From: Nitrosomonadales bacterium
GTDB taxonomy: Bacteria; Pseudomonadota; Gammaproteobacteria; Burkholderiales; Gallionellaceae
Direction: 5' to 3'
Length of the DNA stretch: 36,358 nucleotides
NCBI GenBank assembly: GCA_016213335.1
Contig: JACRAQ010000087.1
Location: 1 to 36,358 of the forward strand
Made by a program: the position numbers and the translations under genes. Positions 1-8,748 of the stretch are shown in pieces (positions within the stretch are counted from its first letter, which is position 1; each line of letters starts with the position of its first letter). The notes under the pieces were generated by a model. The model was not told the DNA's origin. It did no database searches and saw only the letters and a program-made list of their open reading frames with translations.

Positions 1-400
1 GGTCGCGGAAGGTGTAGAAGAACATTGTCATCGCGCCAAGGTCAATGCCCACGGCACCCAGCCACAGCAAGTGGTTCAGTATGCGGGTGACCTCGTCGAA
101 CATCACGCGGATGTACTGGGCGCGGATAGGCACCTCGATTCCGGCCAGTTTTTCGATCGCCATGACATAGGCGTGCTCGTTGCACATCATGGACACATAG
201 TCGAGCCGGTCCATGTAGGGAAGCGTCTGCAGGTATGTCTTGTTCTCGGCCAGTTTTTCGGTGCCACGATGCAGCAGGCCGATATGCGGGTCGGCGCGTT
301 CGACTACCTCGCCGTCCAGCTCCAGCACCAGGCGCAGCACGCCGTGCGCAGCAGGATGCTGCGGGCCAAAGTTAATGGTGTAATTTTTAATTTCCGCCAT
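1..400 (-). CDS. nuoD: NADH-quinone oxidoreductase subunit D (partial, N-terminal part)
   Basis: NuoD is the 49-kDa-type subunit of the peripheral arm of complex I, which with NuoB and NuoC helps form the quinone-binding region at the cytoplasmic face of the membrane. Only the first 133 codons are present; the gene runs off the left edge. The visible protein begins [20 protein letters not shown] and continues with [12 protein letters not shown] and [13 protein letters not shown], all typical of NuoD. The ATG at 400-398 lies inside the end of nuoC, a 14-base overlap, so the two are probably translationally coupled. The order nuoA-B-C-D with separate C and D genes is the usual one for Betaproteobacteria. 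Identification is secure. Confidence 0.97.
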   Translation of the reverse strand, partial: MAEIKNYTINFGPQHPAAHGVLRLVLELDGEVVERADPHIGLLHRGTEKLAENKTYLQTLPYMDRLDYVSMMCNEHAYVMAIEKLAGIEVPIRAQYIRVMFDEVTRILNHLLWLGAVGIDLGAMTMFFYTFRD

Positions 401-983
401 AATGCTCTTCACGAATGATGCGCGGTGTTACTTCGCGTGGCTCCACTGTCACAGGTTGGTAAATAACGCGCCTCTGCTCGGGGTCATAGCGCATTTCCAT
501 ATGGCCGGAAAGCGGAAAGTCCTTGCGGAACGGGCTGCCGACAAAGCCGTAATCGGTAAGCAGGCGCCTCAGGTCGGGATGCCCGGTAAATATGATGCCG
601 AACAAGTCGAAAGCCTCACGCTCGAACCAGTTAGCGCCAGGCCAGATGCCGGTCACGGAATCCAGTATCGGGAAGTCGTCGTCGTCGGCGAACACGCGCA
701 CGCGCAGGCGCGCATTGTTGGTGACGGAAAGCAGGTGGTACACGGCGGCAAAGCGCTTTCCCCCCCACGCCCCGTCGCCATATGCGGAATAGTCCACGCC
801 GCACAGGTCTATCAGTTGCTCGAAGCGCAAACAATCTTCGTCGCGCAAGCGGCCCATTACCGGCAGCAAGTCGGCGGCCCGGATTTCCAGCGTCAGTTCG
901 CCCAGCTTGTGCTCCACGCCCGCCAGCTGGCTTTTGAACAGCCTGGCCAGGTTGTCTTGCAATACGTTCAGGTCGGCAGCCAT
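387..983 (-). CDS. nuoC: NADH-quinone oxidoreductase subunit C
   Basis: NuoC is the 30-kDa-type subunit of complex I, a soluble protein of the peripheral arm that packs against NuoD. The 198-residue length is normal for stand-alone proteobacterial NuoC. The family signature region is visible near residues 115-160 as [20 protein letters not shown] followed by [12 protein letters not shown], and then the [19 protein letters not shown] stretch. The ATG at 983-981 is 7 bases downstream of the nuoB stop, preceded by a weak GGATAA-type ribosome site. The 3' end overlaps nuoD by 14 bases. It is part of the minus-strand nuoA-B-C-D operon. Confidence 0.97.
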   Translation of the reverse strand: MAADLNVLQDNLARLFKSQLAGVEHKLGELTLEIRAADLLPVMGRLRDEDCLRFEQLIDLCGVDYSAYGDGAWGGKRFAAVYHLLSVTNNARLRVRVFADDDDFPILDSVTGIWPGANWFEREAFDLFGIIFTGHPDLRRLLTDYGFVGSPFRKDFPLSGHMEMRYDPEQRRVIYQPVTVEPREVTPRIIREEHYGGN

Positions 984-990
984 ATATTAG

Positions 991-1473
991 TTATCCGCGC
1001 GCAATCGTGTTGGTGCGTTTGATCTTGTTCTGCAGCTGGATGACGCCATAGAGCAGCGCCTCGGCGGTCGGCGGGCAGCCCGGCACGTAAACATCAACCG
1101 GAACGATGCGGTCGCAGCCGCGCACCACAGAATAGGAATAGTGGTAGTAGCCGCCGCCGTTCGCGCAGGAACCCATGGAGATTACCCAGCGCGGCTCCGC
1201 CATCTGGTCATATACTTTGCGCAAGGCTGGCGCCATCTTGTTGCACAGTGTTCCTGCAACGATCATCACGTCGGACTGGCGCGGGCTGGGGCGGAAGGCG
1301 CCCGCACCGAAGCGATCCAGGTCGTAACGTGGCAGTGCCGCATGCATCATCTCCACCGCACAACATGCCAAGCCGAAAGTCATGGGCCACAGCGATCCGG
1401 TACGGGTGTAATTGATAACCGTATCAAGCGTGGTGGTGACAAATCCCTTTTCGAGGACACCTTCAATGCTCAT
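991..1473 (-). CDS. nuoB: NADH-quinone oxidoreductase subunit B
   Basis: NuoB (PSST-type subunit) carries cluster N2, the last iron-sulfur cluster before quinone in complex I. The 160-residue protein shows the N2 ligands as the adjacent pair C37-C38 (LACCAVEMM), C103 (MGSCANGGG) and C133 (YVPGCPPT). The start [15 protein letters not shown] is the standard betaproteobacterial N-terminus and is preceded by an AAGGAAG ribosome site about 7 bases from the ATG. It lies 115 bases downstream of nuoA and 7 bases upstream of nuoC. No unusual residue was seen at a ligand position. Confidence 0.98.
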   Translation of the reverse strand: MSIEGVLEKGFVTTTLDTVINYTRTGSLWPMTFGLACCAVEMMHAALPRYDLDRFGAGAFRPSPRQSDVMIVAGTLCNKMAPALRKVYDQMAEPRWVISMGSCANGGGYYHYSYSVVRGCDRIVPVDVYVPGCPPTAEALLYGVIQLQNKIKRTNTIARG

Positions 1474-1588
1474 GCCGACTTCCTTGACAGTATTGATTCG
1501 GTAACCTTAATACAGGTGAGCGGCAGTTCAACGCGGGCAACATGCACGGGCGATCGCATCCCCAGGCAAGCTTCACTGTGCATATTGC

Positions 1589-1945
1589 CTACTCCCATTC
1601 CAAGGCACCCTTCATCCACTCGTAAATGAACCCGATCACGAGGATGGCCAGGAATATCATCATGGATACGAAACCGAACATGCCGATTTCTTTCAGCACG
1701 ACCGCCCAGGGAAACAGGAACGCGATTTCCAGATCGAACAGGATAAACAGGATGGCGACGAGGTAATAGCGCACGTCGAATTTCATGCGGGCATTTTCGA
1801 AGGCTTCGAAGCCGCATTCGTAAGGAGAGAGTTTGGCACTGTCGGGACGGTTGGGGCCGGCCAGCCGTCCGAGCACGAGCGGCGCCACACCCATTGCCAG
1901 CCCCACGGCAATGAACAGCAGCACCGGGAAATAGTTTTCCAACAT
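1589..1945 (-). CDS. nuoA: NADH-quinone oxidoreductase subunit A
   Basis: NuoA is a three-helix membrane subunit of complex I at the junction of the membrane and peripheral arms. The protein is 118 residues from the chosen ATG ([14 protein letters not shown]). Three hydrophobic segments are visible near residues 7-27, 61-82 and 88-108. The family motif [14 protein letters not shown] lies before the second helix, with the conserved Cys of the quinone-site loop. A longer frame starting at 1981 exists, but the ATG at 1945 has a good AGGGGAG site 5-6 bases upstream and matches the usual family start. It is the first gene of the nuo operon, following tRNA-Leu by 113 bases. Confidence 0.95.
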   Translation of the reverse strand: MLENYFPVLLFIAVGLAMGVAPLVLGRLAGPNRPDSAKLSPYECGFEAFENARMKFDVRYYLVAILFILFDLEIAFLFPWAVVLKEIGMFGFVSMMIFLAILVIGFIYEWMKGALEWE

Positions 1946-2058
1946 CTGAAGCTCCCCTACATCAGTATTACTTGTTGGCAAAGCGCTTGTGCGCTTCCGG
2001 ATTGTTTGCGGCTTTTGCAGCGCCCGGTTCCCGGCGCTTGCTGCATTGGGTTGATACT

Positions 2059-2143
2059 TGGTGCCGATGAGCAGACTCGAACTGCTACGGCTTTCGCCAC
2101 TAGCCCCTCAAGCTAGCGTGTCTACCAATTTCACCACATCGGC
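2059..2143 (-). tRNA. tRNA-Leu(GAG)
   Basis: Read on the minus strand, the 5' acceptor strand GCCGATG pairs perfectly with CATCGGC, followed by a discriminator A and an encoded CCA (2059-2061). The D-arm has the class II form GTGAAATTGGTAGACACG. The anticodon arm is GCTAGC-TTGAGGG-GCTAGT, giving anticodon GAG. A long variable arm is followed by a TTCGAGT T-loop. It sits 26 bases downstream of secG and 113 bases upstream of nuoA on the same strand, a conserved betaproteobacterial context, so it is probably processed from a longer transcript. Confidence 0.97.
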
Positions 2144-2169
2144 GTAAATCTTATAGGGGCGTCCTTATA

Positions 2170-2517
2170 TTATTTTGGTATGTCTTTCGACTGCGAGCCG
2201 CCCGCACCGCTGCTGGCGGGCGCGGGCGCTGCCGGTTGAACTTGCTTCGACACGTCCTGCTTGTCCATCACGCCCTGAAACTGCTGTTGCTGCGCGTACA
2301 GGTAAGTCAGCGTCATGCTGGTAATGAAAAATACCGTCGCTGCCACCGCCGTGCTGCGGCTCAGAAAGTTGGCGGAGCCGCTCGACCCGAACATGCTGCC
2401 TGCGGAACCGGTGCCGAACGAGGCGCCCATGTCCGCTCCCTTGCCGTGCTGTATCAGCACCAAAACGGCCAGCACTACCGCTGTTACCGCATGTATCACC
2501 CAAACGATTGTTTCCAC
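2170..2517 (-). CDS. secG: Protein-export membrane protein SecG
   Basis: SecG is the small accessory subunit of the SecYEG translocon. The 115-residue protein has two hydrophobic segments (residues about 3-22 and 54-73) linked by a glycine/serine-rich cytoplasmic loop with GSAGSMFGSSGSANFLSR, which is diagnostic. The C-terminus is a low-complexity Pro/Ala/Gln/Ser tail that varies widely in the family. The start is a GTG at 2517-2515 (METIVWVIHA); the upstream ribosome site is weak. It follows tpiA by 19 bases, the standard tpiA-secG pairing. Confidence 0.96.
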   Translation of the reverse strand: METIVWVIHAVTAVVLAVLVLIQHGKGADMGASFGTGSAGSMFGSSGSANFLSRSTAVAATVFFITSMTLTYLYAQQQQFQGVMDKQDVSKQVQPAAPAPASSGAGGSQSKDIPK

Positions 2518-2536
2518 GCGCTATCCCAAAACGTTA

Positions 2537-3292
2537 TCAACTTTGCCCGGCGTCGCAAATCGCCAGAAAATCTGCGGCGACCAGCGATGCACCACCGATC
2601 AGCCCGCCATCAATGTCCGGCATGGCAAACAGCTCCGCCGCGTTGGCGGCCTTCACGCTGCCGCCGTAGAGTATACACAAACCCTGTGCAATTTGCCCAT
2701 CGCGGGCAGCAACGCGCTGGCGGATAAATGCGTGCACCGTTTGCGCCTGTTCCGGCGAGGCCGTTTTGCCGGTACCGATCGCCCATACCGGCTCGTAAGC
2801 CAGCACTGCACCACGCAAGGATTGCACGCCAGACTGCCCGGTCACGGCATCCAGTTGTTCCGCCACCACCGCTTCCGTCACGCCGCCCTCGCGTTGCGCC
2901 AGCGTTTCGCCCACGCACAAAATGGGCGTCAACCCGGCTTTCCGGGCGGCGGCGAATTTCTCCGCCACCAGGTTGCTGGATTCGCCGTACAGGCTGCGGC
3001 GCTCCGAATGGCCGACGATCACGTAGCGGCAGCCAAAATCGCTCAGCATGGAAGCCGCCACCTCCCCGGTAAAAGCACCCTTGTCCAGCTGGTGCACATC
3101 CTGCGCACCCCATGCCACCCGGCTGCCGCGCAACAGTTGCTGCGTCTGCGCGAGGTAGGGAAACGGTACGCATACCGCGCAATCCACCCCCGGCATTTTC
3201 GCTGCACCCGCCGCTACCGCATTCAGCAAGGCTTCGTTCTGGGTCAGCGACCCGAACATCTTCCAGTTTCCAGCGACCAGTTTGCAGCGCAT
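2537..3292 (-). CDS. tpiA: Triosephosphate isomerase
   Basis: This enzyme interconverts dihydroxyacetone phosphate and glyceraldehyde 3-phosphate in glycolysis and gluconeogenesis. The protein of 251 residues begins MRCKLVAGNWKMFG, which carries the substrate-binding Asn and Lys. Downstream are VGHSERR with the catalytic His, AYEPVWAIGTGK with the catalytic Glu, and the phosphate-binding YGGSVK and GGLIGGAS motifs. The reading frame extends further upstream from a TTG at 3361, but a good promoter lies at 3333-3361, so the true start is one of two adjacent ATGs at 3295 and 3292. I chose 3292, which puts GGAAG 7 bases upstream. The length matches the family. Confidence 0.96.
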   Translation of the reverse strand: MRCKLVAGNWKMFGSLTQNEALLNAVAAGAAKMPGVDCAVCVPFPYLAQTQQLLRGSRVAWGAQDVHQLDKGAFTGEVAASMLSDFGCRYVIVGHSERRSLYGESSNLVAEKFAAARKAGLTPILCVGETLAQREGGVTEAVVAEQLDAVTGQSGVQSLRGAVLAYEPVWAIGTGKTASPEQAQTVHAFIRQRVAARDGQIAQGLCILYGGSVKAANAAELFAMPDIDGGLIGGASLVAADFLAICDAGQS

Positions 3293-3332
3293 CATCGCTT
3301 CCGGCAGGCAATCAGGGCAACAAAAGTCGGCC

Positions 3333-3361
3333 ATGCTACCCGTGAAAATCCAAACGGTCAA
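3333..3361 (-). promoter_or_regulatory. Predicted sigma70 promoter of tpiA-secG
   Basis: On the minus strand a -35 box TTGACC (3361-3356) and a -10 box TAGCAT (3338-3333) are separated by exactly 17 bases. The predicted start point near 3326 leaves a leader of about 30 bases before the tpiA ATG. This also rules out the longer upstream tpiA reading frame. Prediction from consensus only. Confidence 0.6.
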
Positions 3362-3530
3362 TCACGCGTCAAGACCTTGTCTTGCGAGTGGTTAAGCGGT
3401 AAAACGCACGCGTGGCACCGGCCCGGTTACTTCCTGACAAAGCGCGCAAACCGGCCGTACATGCTGCGGGAACTTGGGAGTCGCGCAAGGATAATTCAGT
3501 GGTTTTTCGCCAAACTTCCGCTGCTGCGGC

Positions 3531-5117
3531 TCAGATATCCAGCGCCCTTGCGCGGCGGCGGGTAGCACTGTCGGGTTCATGCTCCGGCTCACCGCTCACT
3601 GCCGCCATGCGGCAGTTGATGTTGGCCCATTGCCGCAATGCCTCGATGTCGCTGGCGCGGGAGCGCGACAGGGGGATGATTTCGTGGGCCGAGCCGAGCA
3701 GGTGTTCGGTCTTCAGTCGTTTTTCCGGGGAGGAGTAGGCCTCGTAGAGCGCATCCACCACCACTTCCTCCAGTTCGGCGCCGCTGAAGCCATCGGTGGT
3801 GGCTACTACGGCAGGGATGTCGTAATCGTTCGTCGCGCGCTGGCGACGCTCCAGATGGATGCGCAATATTTCGGCGCGCGCGGGCGCATCCGGCAAGTCC
3901 ACGAAAAAAATTTCATCCAGCCGCCCCTTGCGCAGCAGCTCCGGCGGCAACAGATCAATGTTGTTGGCGGTCGCCACCACGAATACCGGGTGGGTTTTTT
4001 CTTCCATCCAGGTGAGCAGGGTGCCGAACACGCGCGTGGCCACGCCGCTGTCGCCCGCACCGCCGATGCCGGCGAGTCCCTTTTCCATTTCATCTATCCA
4101 CAGTACGCAGGGTGCCACGTTCTCTGCTACTGACAAGGCGCGGCGCATGCGTTCTTCCGATTCGCCCACCAGGCCGGCGAACACCCGGCCCAGATCGAAC
4201 TTGAGCAGCGGTTTCTGCCATTCCGAGGCCACCGCCTTGGCGCACAGGCTCTTGCCACAACCCGGCACGCCCACCAGCATCACCCCGCGCGGGTTGGGCA
4301 GGCCGAAATCGCGCGCCTTCTGCGAGAAACCCTCATTGCGCTGCCTGAGCCAGCGCTTGAGCTGTCCGAGTCCGCCGATGCCGCTGAAATTTTCCACCGC
4401 CGCCGTGTATTCGAGGATGCCCGACTTGCGGATGATCTGCTCCTTCTCGTCGAGGATGGATTGCACATCCTGCGCGGCGAGGCCGTGCCTGGAGACGACC
4501 GCCTTGTACAGGGCGTTCTCGGCTTCGGAGCGGGTCAGACCCTGGCACGCCTTGACGATGGCATCAATGGCATCCTCGTCCATTTCCACGATCGCCGCCG
4601 GGTTGGCGCGCGCTTGCGCCATCGCCTGCTCCACCACTTGCCGATACTCGCTTTCGGCGGGTAAAGGCAAGTCCACCACCGTTACGTCTTTTTGCAGCTC
4701 GGGCGGGATTTGCAGCAGCGGCGATAGCCACAGCAAAGTGCGCCGGGAACCCTTCATCTCCGGCACCAGGTCGCGCAGCTGGCGGATCAGCAGCGCTGCG
4801 CCGGGCGAGGTGTCTTTCAGGTAAGGGTGGAAATCCTTGAACAGGAACAGCGCTTCTTCGCCATAACCGGCGGCGAAGGCCAGCGCCCGTTCCGGCGGGC
4901 GCGTGTCTTCCTTGCTGGCCGGGCGATCCCGCGCATCCACCAGGCCGCGCGAAATCGTCCAGACAAACAGTTTGCGCGGGCGCCCGGCAGTTTCTTCCTG
5001 CCGCAGCAGTTCGTCAATCAGCTCGCGCGCCCGGTCCTCTTCGCTGGACACGATGGTGATGATGGGATAGCTGGCGCGGAGATAGATGCCGAGATCGTTG
5101 ACGAATGTTGTAGCCAT
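3531..5117 (-). CDS. Ycf46-type AAA+ ATPase, paralog 1
   Basis: This is a 528-residue AAA+ ATPase of the Ycf46 type, which I expect to assemble as a ring that remodels an unknown partner. Residues 1-240 form the Ycf46-type N-terminal region, with [11 protein letters not shown] near 24, the DFHPYL motif near 95 and an LRDLVPEM stretch. The AAA+ core follows: Walker [10 protein letters not shown] at 283-291, Walker B VLWIDEME at 338-345, sensor 1 ATANN at 382-386, an arginine-rich [14 protein letters not shown] near 396, and the sensor 2 region [11 protein letters not shown] near 443. No HExxH protease motif is present, so it is not FtsH. Its ATG is 17 bases after the DUF2997 stop. It is the last gene of the minus-strand cluster, and its function is not known to me. 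Confidence 0.9.
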   Translation of the reverse strand: MATTFVNDLGIYLRASYPIITIVSSEEDRARELIDELLRQEETAGRPRKLFVWTISRGLVDARDRPASKEDTRPPERALAFAAGYGEEALFLFKDFHPYLKDTSPGAALLIRQLRDLVPEMKGSRRTLLWLSPLLQIPPELQKDVTVVDLPLPAESEYRQVVEQAMAQARANPAAIVEMDEDAIDAIVKACQGLTRSEAENALYKAVVSRHGLAAQDVQSILDEKEQIIRKSGILEYTAAVENFSGIGGLGQLKRWLRQRNEGFSQKARDFGLPNPRGVMLVGVPGCGKSLCAKAVASEWQKPLLKFDLGRVFAGLVGESEERMRRALSVAENVAPCVLWIDEMEKGLAGIGGAGDSGVATRVFGTLLTWMEEKTHPVFVVATANNIDLLPPELLRKGRLDEIFFVDLPDAPARAEILRIHLERRQRATNDYDIPAVVATTDGFSGAELEEVVVDALYEAYSSPEKRLKTEHLLGSAHEIIPLSRSRASDIEALRQWANINCRMAAVSGEPEHEPDSATRRRARALDI

Positions 5118-5134
5118 GATGTCTTTCTACGTCC

Positions 5135-5350
5135 TTACAAGTTTTCCCGCGTCTTCAAACTGTCGCGTTCCAGCGCCGCGAGCGGATCATGCTCGTGGTA
5201 TTCGGCGGTGAGCTCGCGCTGCTGCACCACGCCCAGCGCCTGCTCCACGGAACGGGTAAACAGCAGGCAGCTTTCTCCTTCGCCGCCCTCGACGCGGATC
5301 GTGGTGGCGCCATCGCGGCCGATGCGGATGATCATTTTCTGTGTGGTCAT
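5135..5350 (-). CDS. DUF2997 family small protein
   Basis: This 71-residue protein begins MTTQKMIIRIGRDGATTIRV. That is the DUF2997 pattern: a short beta-rich segment of I-x-I-x-x-x-G followed by GEGESCL and a C-terminal helical part. The family has no established biochemical role. It is usually encoded next to DUF1257 and Ycf46-type ATPases, as here, and I infer that it forms part of the same complex. A strong AAGGAGCAAGC ribosome site precedes the ATG. It lies 19 bases after the upstream SUMF1-fold gene and 17 bases before AAA+ paralog 1. The single Cys lies in the conserved ESCL position. Confidence 0.8.
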   Translation of the reverse strand: MTTQKMIIRIGRDGATTIRVEGGEGESCLLFTRSVEQALGVVQQRELTAEYHEHDPLAALERDSLKTRENL

Positions 5351-5369
5351 GCTTGCTCCTTGATATGGC

Positions 5370-6143
5370 CTAAGCGCCCGGCCCGGTTTTCACCAGGCGC
5401 AAACCCAGGAAATGGCCGCGGTAGCCGGGAAGGTAGCCGTAGCGGTCGGCGGCACGGAATTTGACCGCTGCGAGATACCACCAGCATCCGCCGCGATAGA
5501 CCCGCGACAAGCCTTCCTCCGGCCCGCGCGGGTCGCGCTTCGGCGAATTCTTGTAGTACCTCGCGTCATACCAGTCCGCGCACCATTCCCACACATTTCC
5601 GCTCTGGTTGTACGTTCCGTACCCGCTCACACCTTGAGGGTAGCCGTAGACCGGGCAGGTCTCCTCGCTTCCCCGGTTGCCGGCGTAACGGCACTTGTCC
5701 GGATCCCACTCGTTCCCCCAGGGGTATATCAGCCCCAGCGGCCCGCGTGCCGCTTTTTCCCACTGCGACTCGCTCGCCAGCTCGCACTCTGCCCACGTGG
5801 CGTAGGCCGCGCTGTCATTCCAGCTTACACCCACAACCGGGTGGTCGGCTTTCTCCGGGGGAAACCGTTTTCCCTTCCAGACCGGCACCCCATAGCTGAC
5901 CCTGTTCGGCGCCCTGTGTCCCGTTTCCTTAATGAACTTCAGGTACTGCGCATTCGTTACCGCGTAAACCCCGATCCAGTATCCTGCCGTCAGCTCGACC
6001 CGGTGCGGCCAGCAGTTGTCGCCCACGCCGTCACCCTGCACGAACTCCCCCGGTGGCACATACACCATCACGCTGCCATCCTTCGCGTTGACCGCGATGC
6101 GGTTGCGCAATGCTTCATGCCTCCATTTTTGCAGCAGCGTCAT
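5370..6143 (-). CDS. SUMF1/formylglycine-generating-enzyme-fold protein lacking the FGE cysteine pair
   Basis: The 257-residue protein has the FGE-sulfatase (SUMF1) domain across almost its whole length. Landmarks are VYVPPGEFVQGD near 27, HRVELTAGYWIGVYAVTN near 47, HPVVGVSWNDSAAYATW near 101, ESQWEKAARG near 125, YPWGNEWD near 140, SGNVWEWCADWYD near 181 and YRGGCWWYLAAVKFRAADR near 216. Copper-dependent FGE has two catalytic Cys just after the RGGS motif. Here that position reads RGGC-W-W-Y-L and the pair is missing, so sulfatase activation is unlikely. No sulfatase gene is nearby. The ATG at 6143 has GGGGTAG upstream; an alternative in-frame start 15 bases earlier is less likely. It is cotranscribed with DUF1257 and DUF2997, and I infer a structural or binding role. 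Confidence 0.85.
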   Translation of the reverse strand: MTLLQKWRHEALRNRIAVNAKDGSVMVYVPPGEFVQGDGVGDNCWPHRVELTAGYWIGVYAVTNAQYLKFIKETGHRAPNRVSYGVPVWKGKRFPPEKADHPVVGVSWNDSAAYATWAECELASESQWEKAARGPLGLIYPWGNEWDPDKCRYAGNRGSEETCPVYGYPQGVSGYGTYNQSGNVWEWCADWYDARYYKNSPKRDPRGPEEGLSRVYRGGCWWYLAAVKFRAADRYGYLPGYRGHFLGLRLVKTGPGA

Positions 6144-6179
6144 GAAGCTACCCCGCAAATTTTTTGAGACGGTTTCACG

Positions 6180-6575
6180 TTAATACCGCTCGCAGACCAC
6201 CAGCTCGATCTCGCCGTTGGGCAGGATTCTTTCCTGTTCGATAATCAGGCCCTGCTCCAGCACCTGCCGCTTCACCGCCAGATGGGCATAGGTGCGGTTG
6301 AGGGACTGCAAAAAAGTTTCCTGGCGGATCGGGGTGTTGAACTCTATGCCCCACCAGTCGGCGCAGACGGCAAAGCTCCCGTCGGCCTGCCGCTGGAAGC
6401 CGATGTCGTAGCGGCAGCCGGTTTTGATCACGACCACCCCCTGCTCGGTATTGCCCTGGTAGCCGTTTATCGTCATTTCCTCGCCGCTCTGAAAATTGAA
6501 CTGCAACTGCCGCAGGGCTTCCCCGAGCAGCGCCTGGTCACGGATTACGGTTTGCACCTGGCTGAAATGGGACAT
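6180..6575 (-). CDS. DUF1257 (Ycf35-like) protein
   Basis: The 131-residue protein starts MSHFSQVQTVIRDQALLGEA, the characteristic DUF1257 N-terminus. The family pattern continues with GVVVIKTGCRYDIGFQRQ near 46 and ADWWGIE near 72, followed by a C-terminal Y-x-x-x-x-V-x-x-x-x-x-x-G-F/L segment. Cyanobacterial and plastid relatives are called Ycf35. The biochemical function is unknown to me. A GAGGA ribosome site lies about 9 bases upstream of the ATG. It sits between AAA+ paralog 2 (27 bases upstream) and the SUMF1-fold gene (36 bases downstream), in an apparent operon. Confidence 0.85.
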   Translation of the reverse strand: MSHFSQVQTVIRDQALLGEALRQLQFNFQSGEEMTINGYQGNTEQGVVVIKTGCRYDIGFQRQADGSFAVCADWWGIEFNTPIRQETFLQSLNRTYAHLAVKRQVLEQGLIIEQERILPNGEIELVVCERY

Positions 6576-6602
6576 GGCATTTTTTCCTCAGAATCGAAAC
6601 AG

Positions 6603-8117
6603 TCACGCAGCCGTGACGCGGGAAGGCTCCCGGAGTTGTGCCGGCCGCGCGTTTGCTGCCGCCCACGCTTCCATGCGGGCGATGTCGCCGGCGCGCAATT
6701 TCGAGAGCGGCACGACTGTCTTCAGTGCGGCGCAAATATCCGCCCCGGCAAGCGGCCTGGCGTCATCCTCAAACGCGCGGTAAAGACCATCCACCACCGC
6801 CGCCTCGATTTCCGCGCCCGAATAGCCGCCGGAGGCCCTGGCCAGAGCAGCGAGATCAAAGTTGGCGGGGTCGCGCCCGCGCTTGGCCAGATGCACCTTA
6901 AAAATGCTCTCGCGCTCGCTTTGCCCGGGCAGGCCGACAAAAAATATCTCGTCGAAACGGCCCTTGCGGAGGAATTCCGGCGGCAGGCGCCCGATGTCGT
7001 TGGCCGTGGCGGCGACGAATACCGGTGCTGCGCGGTCTTCCAGCCAGGTGAGGAAAGTGCCGAACAGGCGCCGTGCCACACCGTTGTCGCGGGCGTTGCC
7101 CAGGCCGCTGAAGGCTTTTTCCAGCTCGTCCAGCCACAGCACGCAGGGGCTCACCGCCTCGGCGGTGGCGAGCGCCCGCCGCAGCCTGTCCTCGGATTCG
7201 CCGAGCAGCGAGCCGTACACCCTGCCCAAGTCGAGGTGCAGCAGCGGCACCTCCCAGTCGGCCGCCAGCGCCTTGGCGGTGAGGCTCTTGCCGCAGCCGG
7301 GCACGCCCGCGAGCACCACGCCGCGCGGCGGCCGCAAACCGAAGCGCTGTCCCGCCGGGTCGAACGCCTGGCGGCGCTGCGTAAACCATTTCTTGAGCGG
7401 CTCCAGCCCGCCGACACCGGCGAAGCCCATTCCGGGGCGGCAGAATTCCAGAATACCTTCCTTGCGCACAAGCTGTTCCTTCTCGGCCAGTACCTCGTCC
7501 GCGCAGCCCGCATCAAGCGTGCCGCGATTTGCGATTGCACGCCGCAACACCCGCTCCGCCTCGCGCCGGGTCAGCCCCAGCAGCGCGCGCGCCAGCCTGT
7601 CCTTGGTCCGCCCCTCGGGTGCGGGCAGCCCCTCTGCTGCGGAGACCGTATTCACCAGATGCTCCATCTCGTCCGCGCCAGGTGTCGGGTAGAAAAGCAA
7701 GGTTGCGTCCGCGCTCAGGTCTTCCGGCACGGTAGCCTGGGCGCCGACAAACACCAGGCTCTTGCGCGTGTGCCTGACCTTCCACACCGCGTCGCGCACC
7801 AACCGCTCGATCACCGGTGTGAAGTGCCGGTGCATATCCAGAAAAACGTATATCGCCTCCGCCTCGCTCTGAAATACGTGTTCGAGGGCCATGATCGGAT
7901 CTCCCGCCGTCTGCGGCGCCACCTCCCGGTCGTCGCGGTCGCGCAGGCCGCGCGTGGCGCTCCAGACGTAGAGGCCGATATCTTTCTTCTGCGCTATGGC
8001 ATCGCGCACGCGCAGGAGCGATGCCAGGGCGCGTTCTTCCTCGTGGGTTTGCAGCCAGATGAGGGGAAAGCGGGCGCGCAAATGAACTTCGATGAGGCTT
8101 TCAAGCTGGCTAATCAT
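6603..8117 (-). CDS. Ycf46-type AAA+ ATPase, paralog 2
   Basis: The 504-residue protein is the second Ycf46-type ATPase. The N-terminal region (1-235) contains THEEERALASLL near 24 and a diverged LDMHRHF at the DFHP position. The AAA+ core has Walker [10 protein letters not shown] at 271-279, Walker B VLWLDELE at 326-333, sensor 1 ATAND near 370, RKGRFDEIFFVGLP near 384 and the sensor 2 motif GGYSGAEIEAAVVDGLY near 430. The frame stays open upstream to a GTG at 8171. The ATG at 8117 (MISQLESL) was chosen because it aligns with the N-termini of paralogs 1 and 3; it lacks a clear ribosome site. It follows the ferredoxin gene by 89 bases and precedes DUF1257 by 27. Confidence 0.9.
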   Translation of the reverse strand: MISQLESLIEVHLRARFPLIWLQTHEEERALASLLRVRDAIAQKKDIGLYVWSATRGLRDRDDREVAPQTAGDPIMALEHVFQSEAEAIYVFLDMHRHFTPVIERLVRDAVWKVRHTRKSLVFVGAQATVPEDLSADATLLFYPTPGADEMEHLVNTVSAAEGLPAPEGRTKDRLARALLGLTRREAERVLRRAIANRGTLDAGCADEVLAEKEQLVRKEGILEFCRPGMGFAGVGGLEPLKKWFTQRRQAFDPAGQRFGLRPPRGVVLAGVPGCGKSLTAKALAADWEVPLLHLDLGRVYGSLLGESEDRLRRALATAEAVSPCVLWLDELEKAFSGLGNARDNGVARRLFGTFLTWLEDRAAPVFVAATANDIGRLPPEFLRKGRFDEIFFVGLPGQSERESIFKVHLAKRGRDPANFDLAALARASGGYSGAEIEAAVVDGLYRAFEDDARPLAGADICAALKTVVPLSKLRAGDIARMEAWAAANARPAQLREPSRVTAA

Positions 8118-8206
8118 GGAAGTGTGCCGCCAGCGTCTGGCGGACATGGTCGCGGCTGGTTCCGGTTGCACCGCTCATGGGAAGCATGCGGAAGCCGTCA
8201 TTGCGA

Positions 8207-8533
8207 TTATCCCCAGATCTCGGCGGGCAATTGCAGCCTTTCCACCGGCTTGCCGCCCTGCAGATGTTCTTCGATGATGGCGACCACATCATCCTTGCCC
8301 ACTCCGCCGTACATCACGCCTTCCGGGTAAACCAGCACGCTGGGGCCGGTGCCGCAGGTGCCGAGGCAGCCGCTGCCGGTCACCGCAAAACGCCCCCATA
8401 ACTGCCGCCGTTCAAACTGCTGCACGAATTCCTGCAACACTGCCGCGCTGCCATTCGCTGTGCACGAGCCGCGCGGATGCTCCGGTGGGCGGGATTGCGT
8501 GCAGACGAAAACGTGCTTTACTGGCTTGCCCAT
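8207..8533 (-). CDS. Thioredoxin-fold [2Fe-2S] ferredoxin
   Basis: The 108-residue protein starts KHVFVCTQSRPPEHPRGSC after a short N-terminus and continues with VTGSGCLGTCGTGPSVLVYP. The four cysteines C11, C24, C56 and C60 have the spacing of the shethna/NuoE-like thioredoxin-fold [2Fe-2S] ferredoxins, which carry electrons or act as redox sensors. The strong ribosome site AGGAG is 6 bases from the ATG. It is the first gene downstream of the divergent 215-base gap and leads the block ferredoxin - AAA+ 2 - DUF1257 - SUMF1-fold - DUF2997 - AAA+ 1. I infer that it brings a redox input to this complex. The family assignment is firm, the role is not. Confidence 0.9.
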   Translation of the reverse strand: MGKPVKHVFVCTQSRPPEHPRGSCTANGSAAVLQEFVQQFERRQLWGRFAVTGSGCLGTCGTGPSVLVYPEGVMYGGVGKDDVVAIIEEHLQGGKPVERLQLPAEIWG

Positions 8534-8748
8534 TCATATCTCCTGTTAGAAAAACATTCCGGTTTCTGGTTCATCCTTGCTGGATGCGCCATAATTGTAA
8601 TGGAAGACTCACCCTTTCTGATTTTCATGCGTCTGGCATGTGCTTGCCGCGCAAGTTTCGATATTAACGGAATACCGCAACCACACATAGCCGGGAGCCG
8701 GCAAATCCCATGCGGCGCTGTGCCGCCGGGCGAATAGATGAGGAGGCA

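Noticed and set aside
2315-3565. Plus-strand open frame of 416 codons
   Set aside because: It lies antisense to secG and tpiA, whose products are certain; the translation is low-complexity and has no family motif.
3531-5117. FtsH-type metalloprotease for the AAA+ paralogs
   Set aside because: None of the three has an HExxH zinc motif or N-terminal membrane helices; the N-terminal region is Ycf46-type.
5370-6143. True formylglycine-generating enzyme
   Set aside because: The catalytic cysteine pair after the RGG motif is absent and there is no sulfatase gene in the window.
6282-8330. Plus-strand open frame of 682 codons
   Set aside because: Antisense shadow of AAA+ paralog 2, DUF1257 and the ferredoxin; rich in Ala, Gln, Arg and His without any domain motif.
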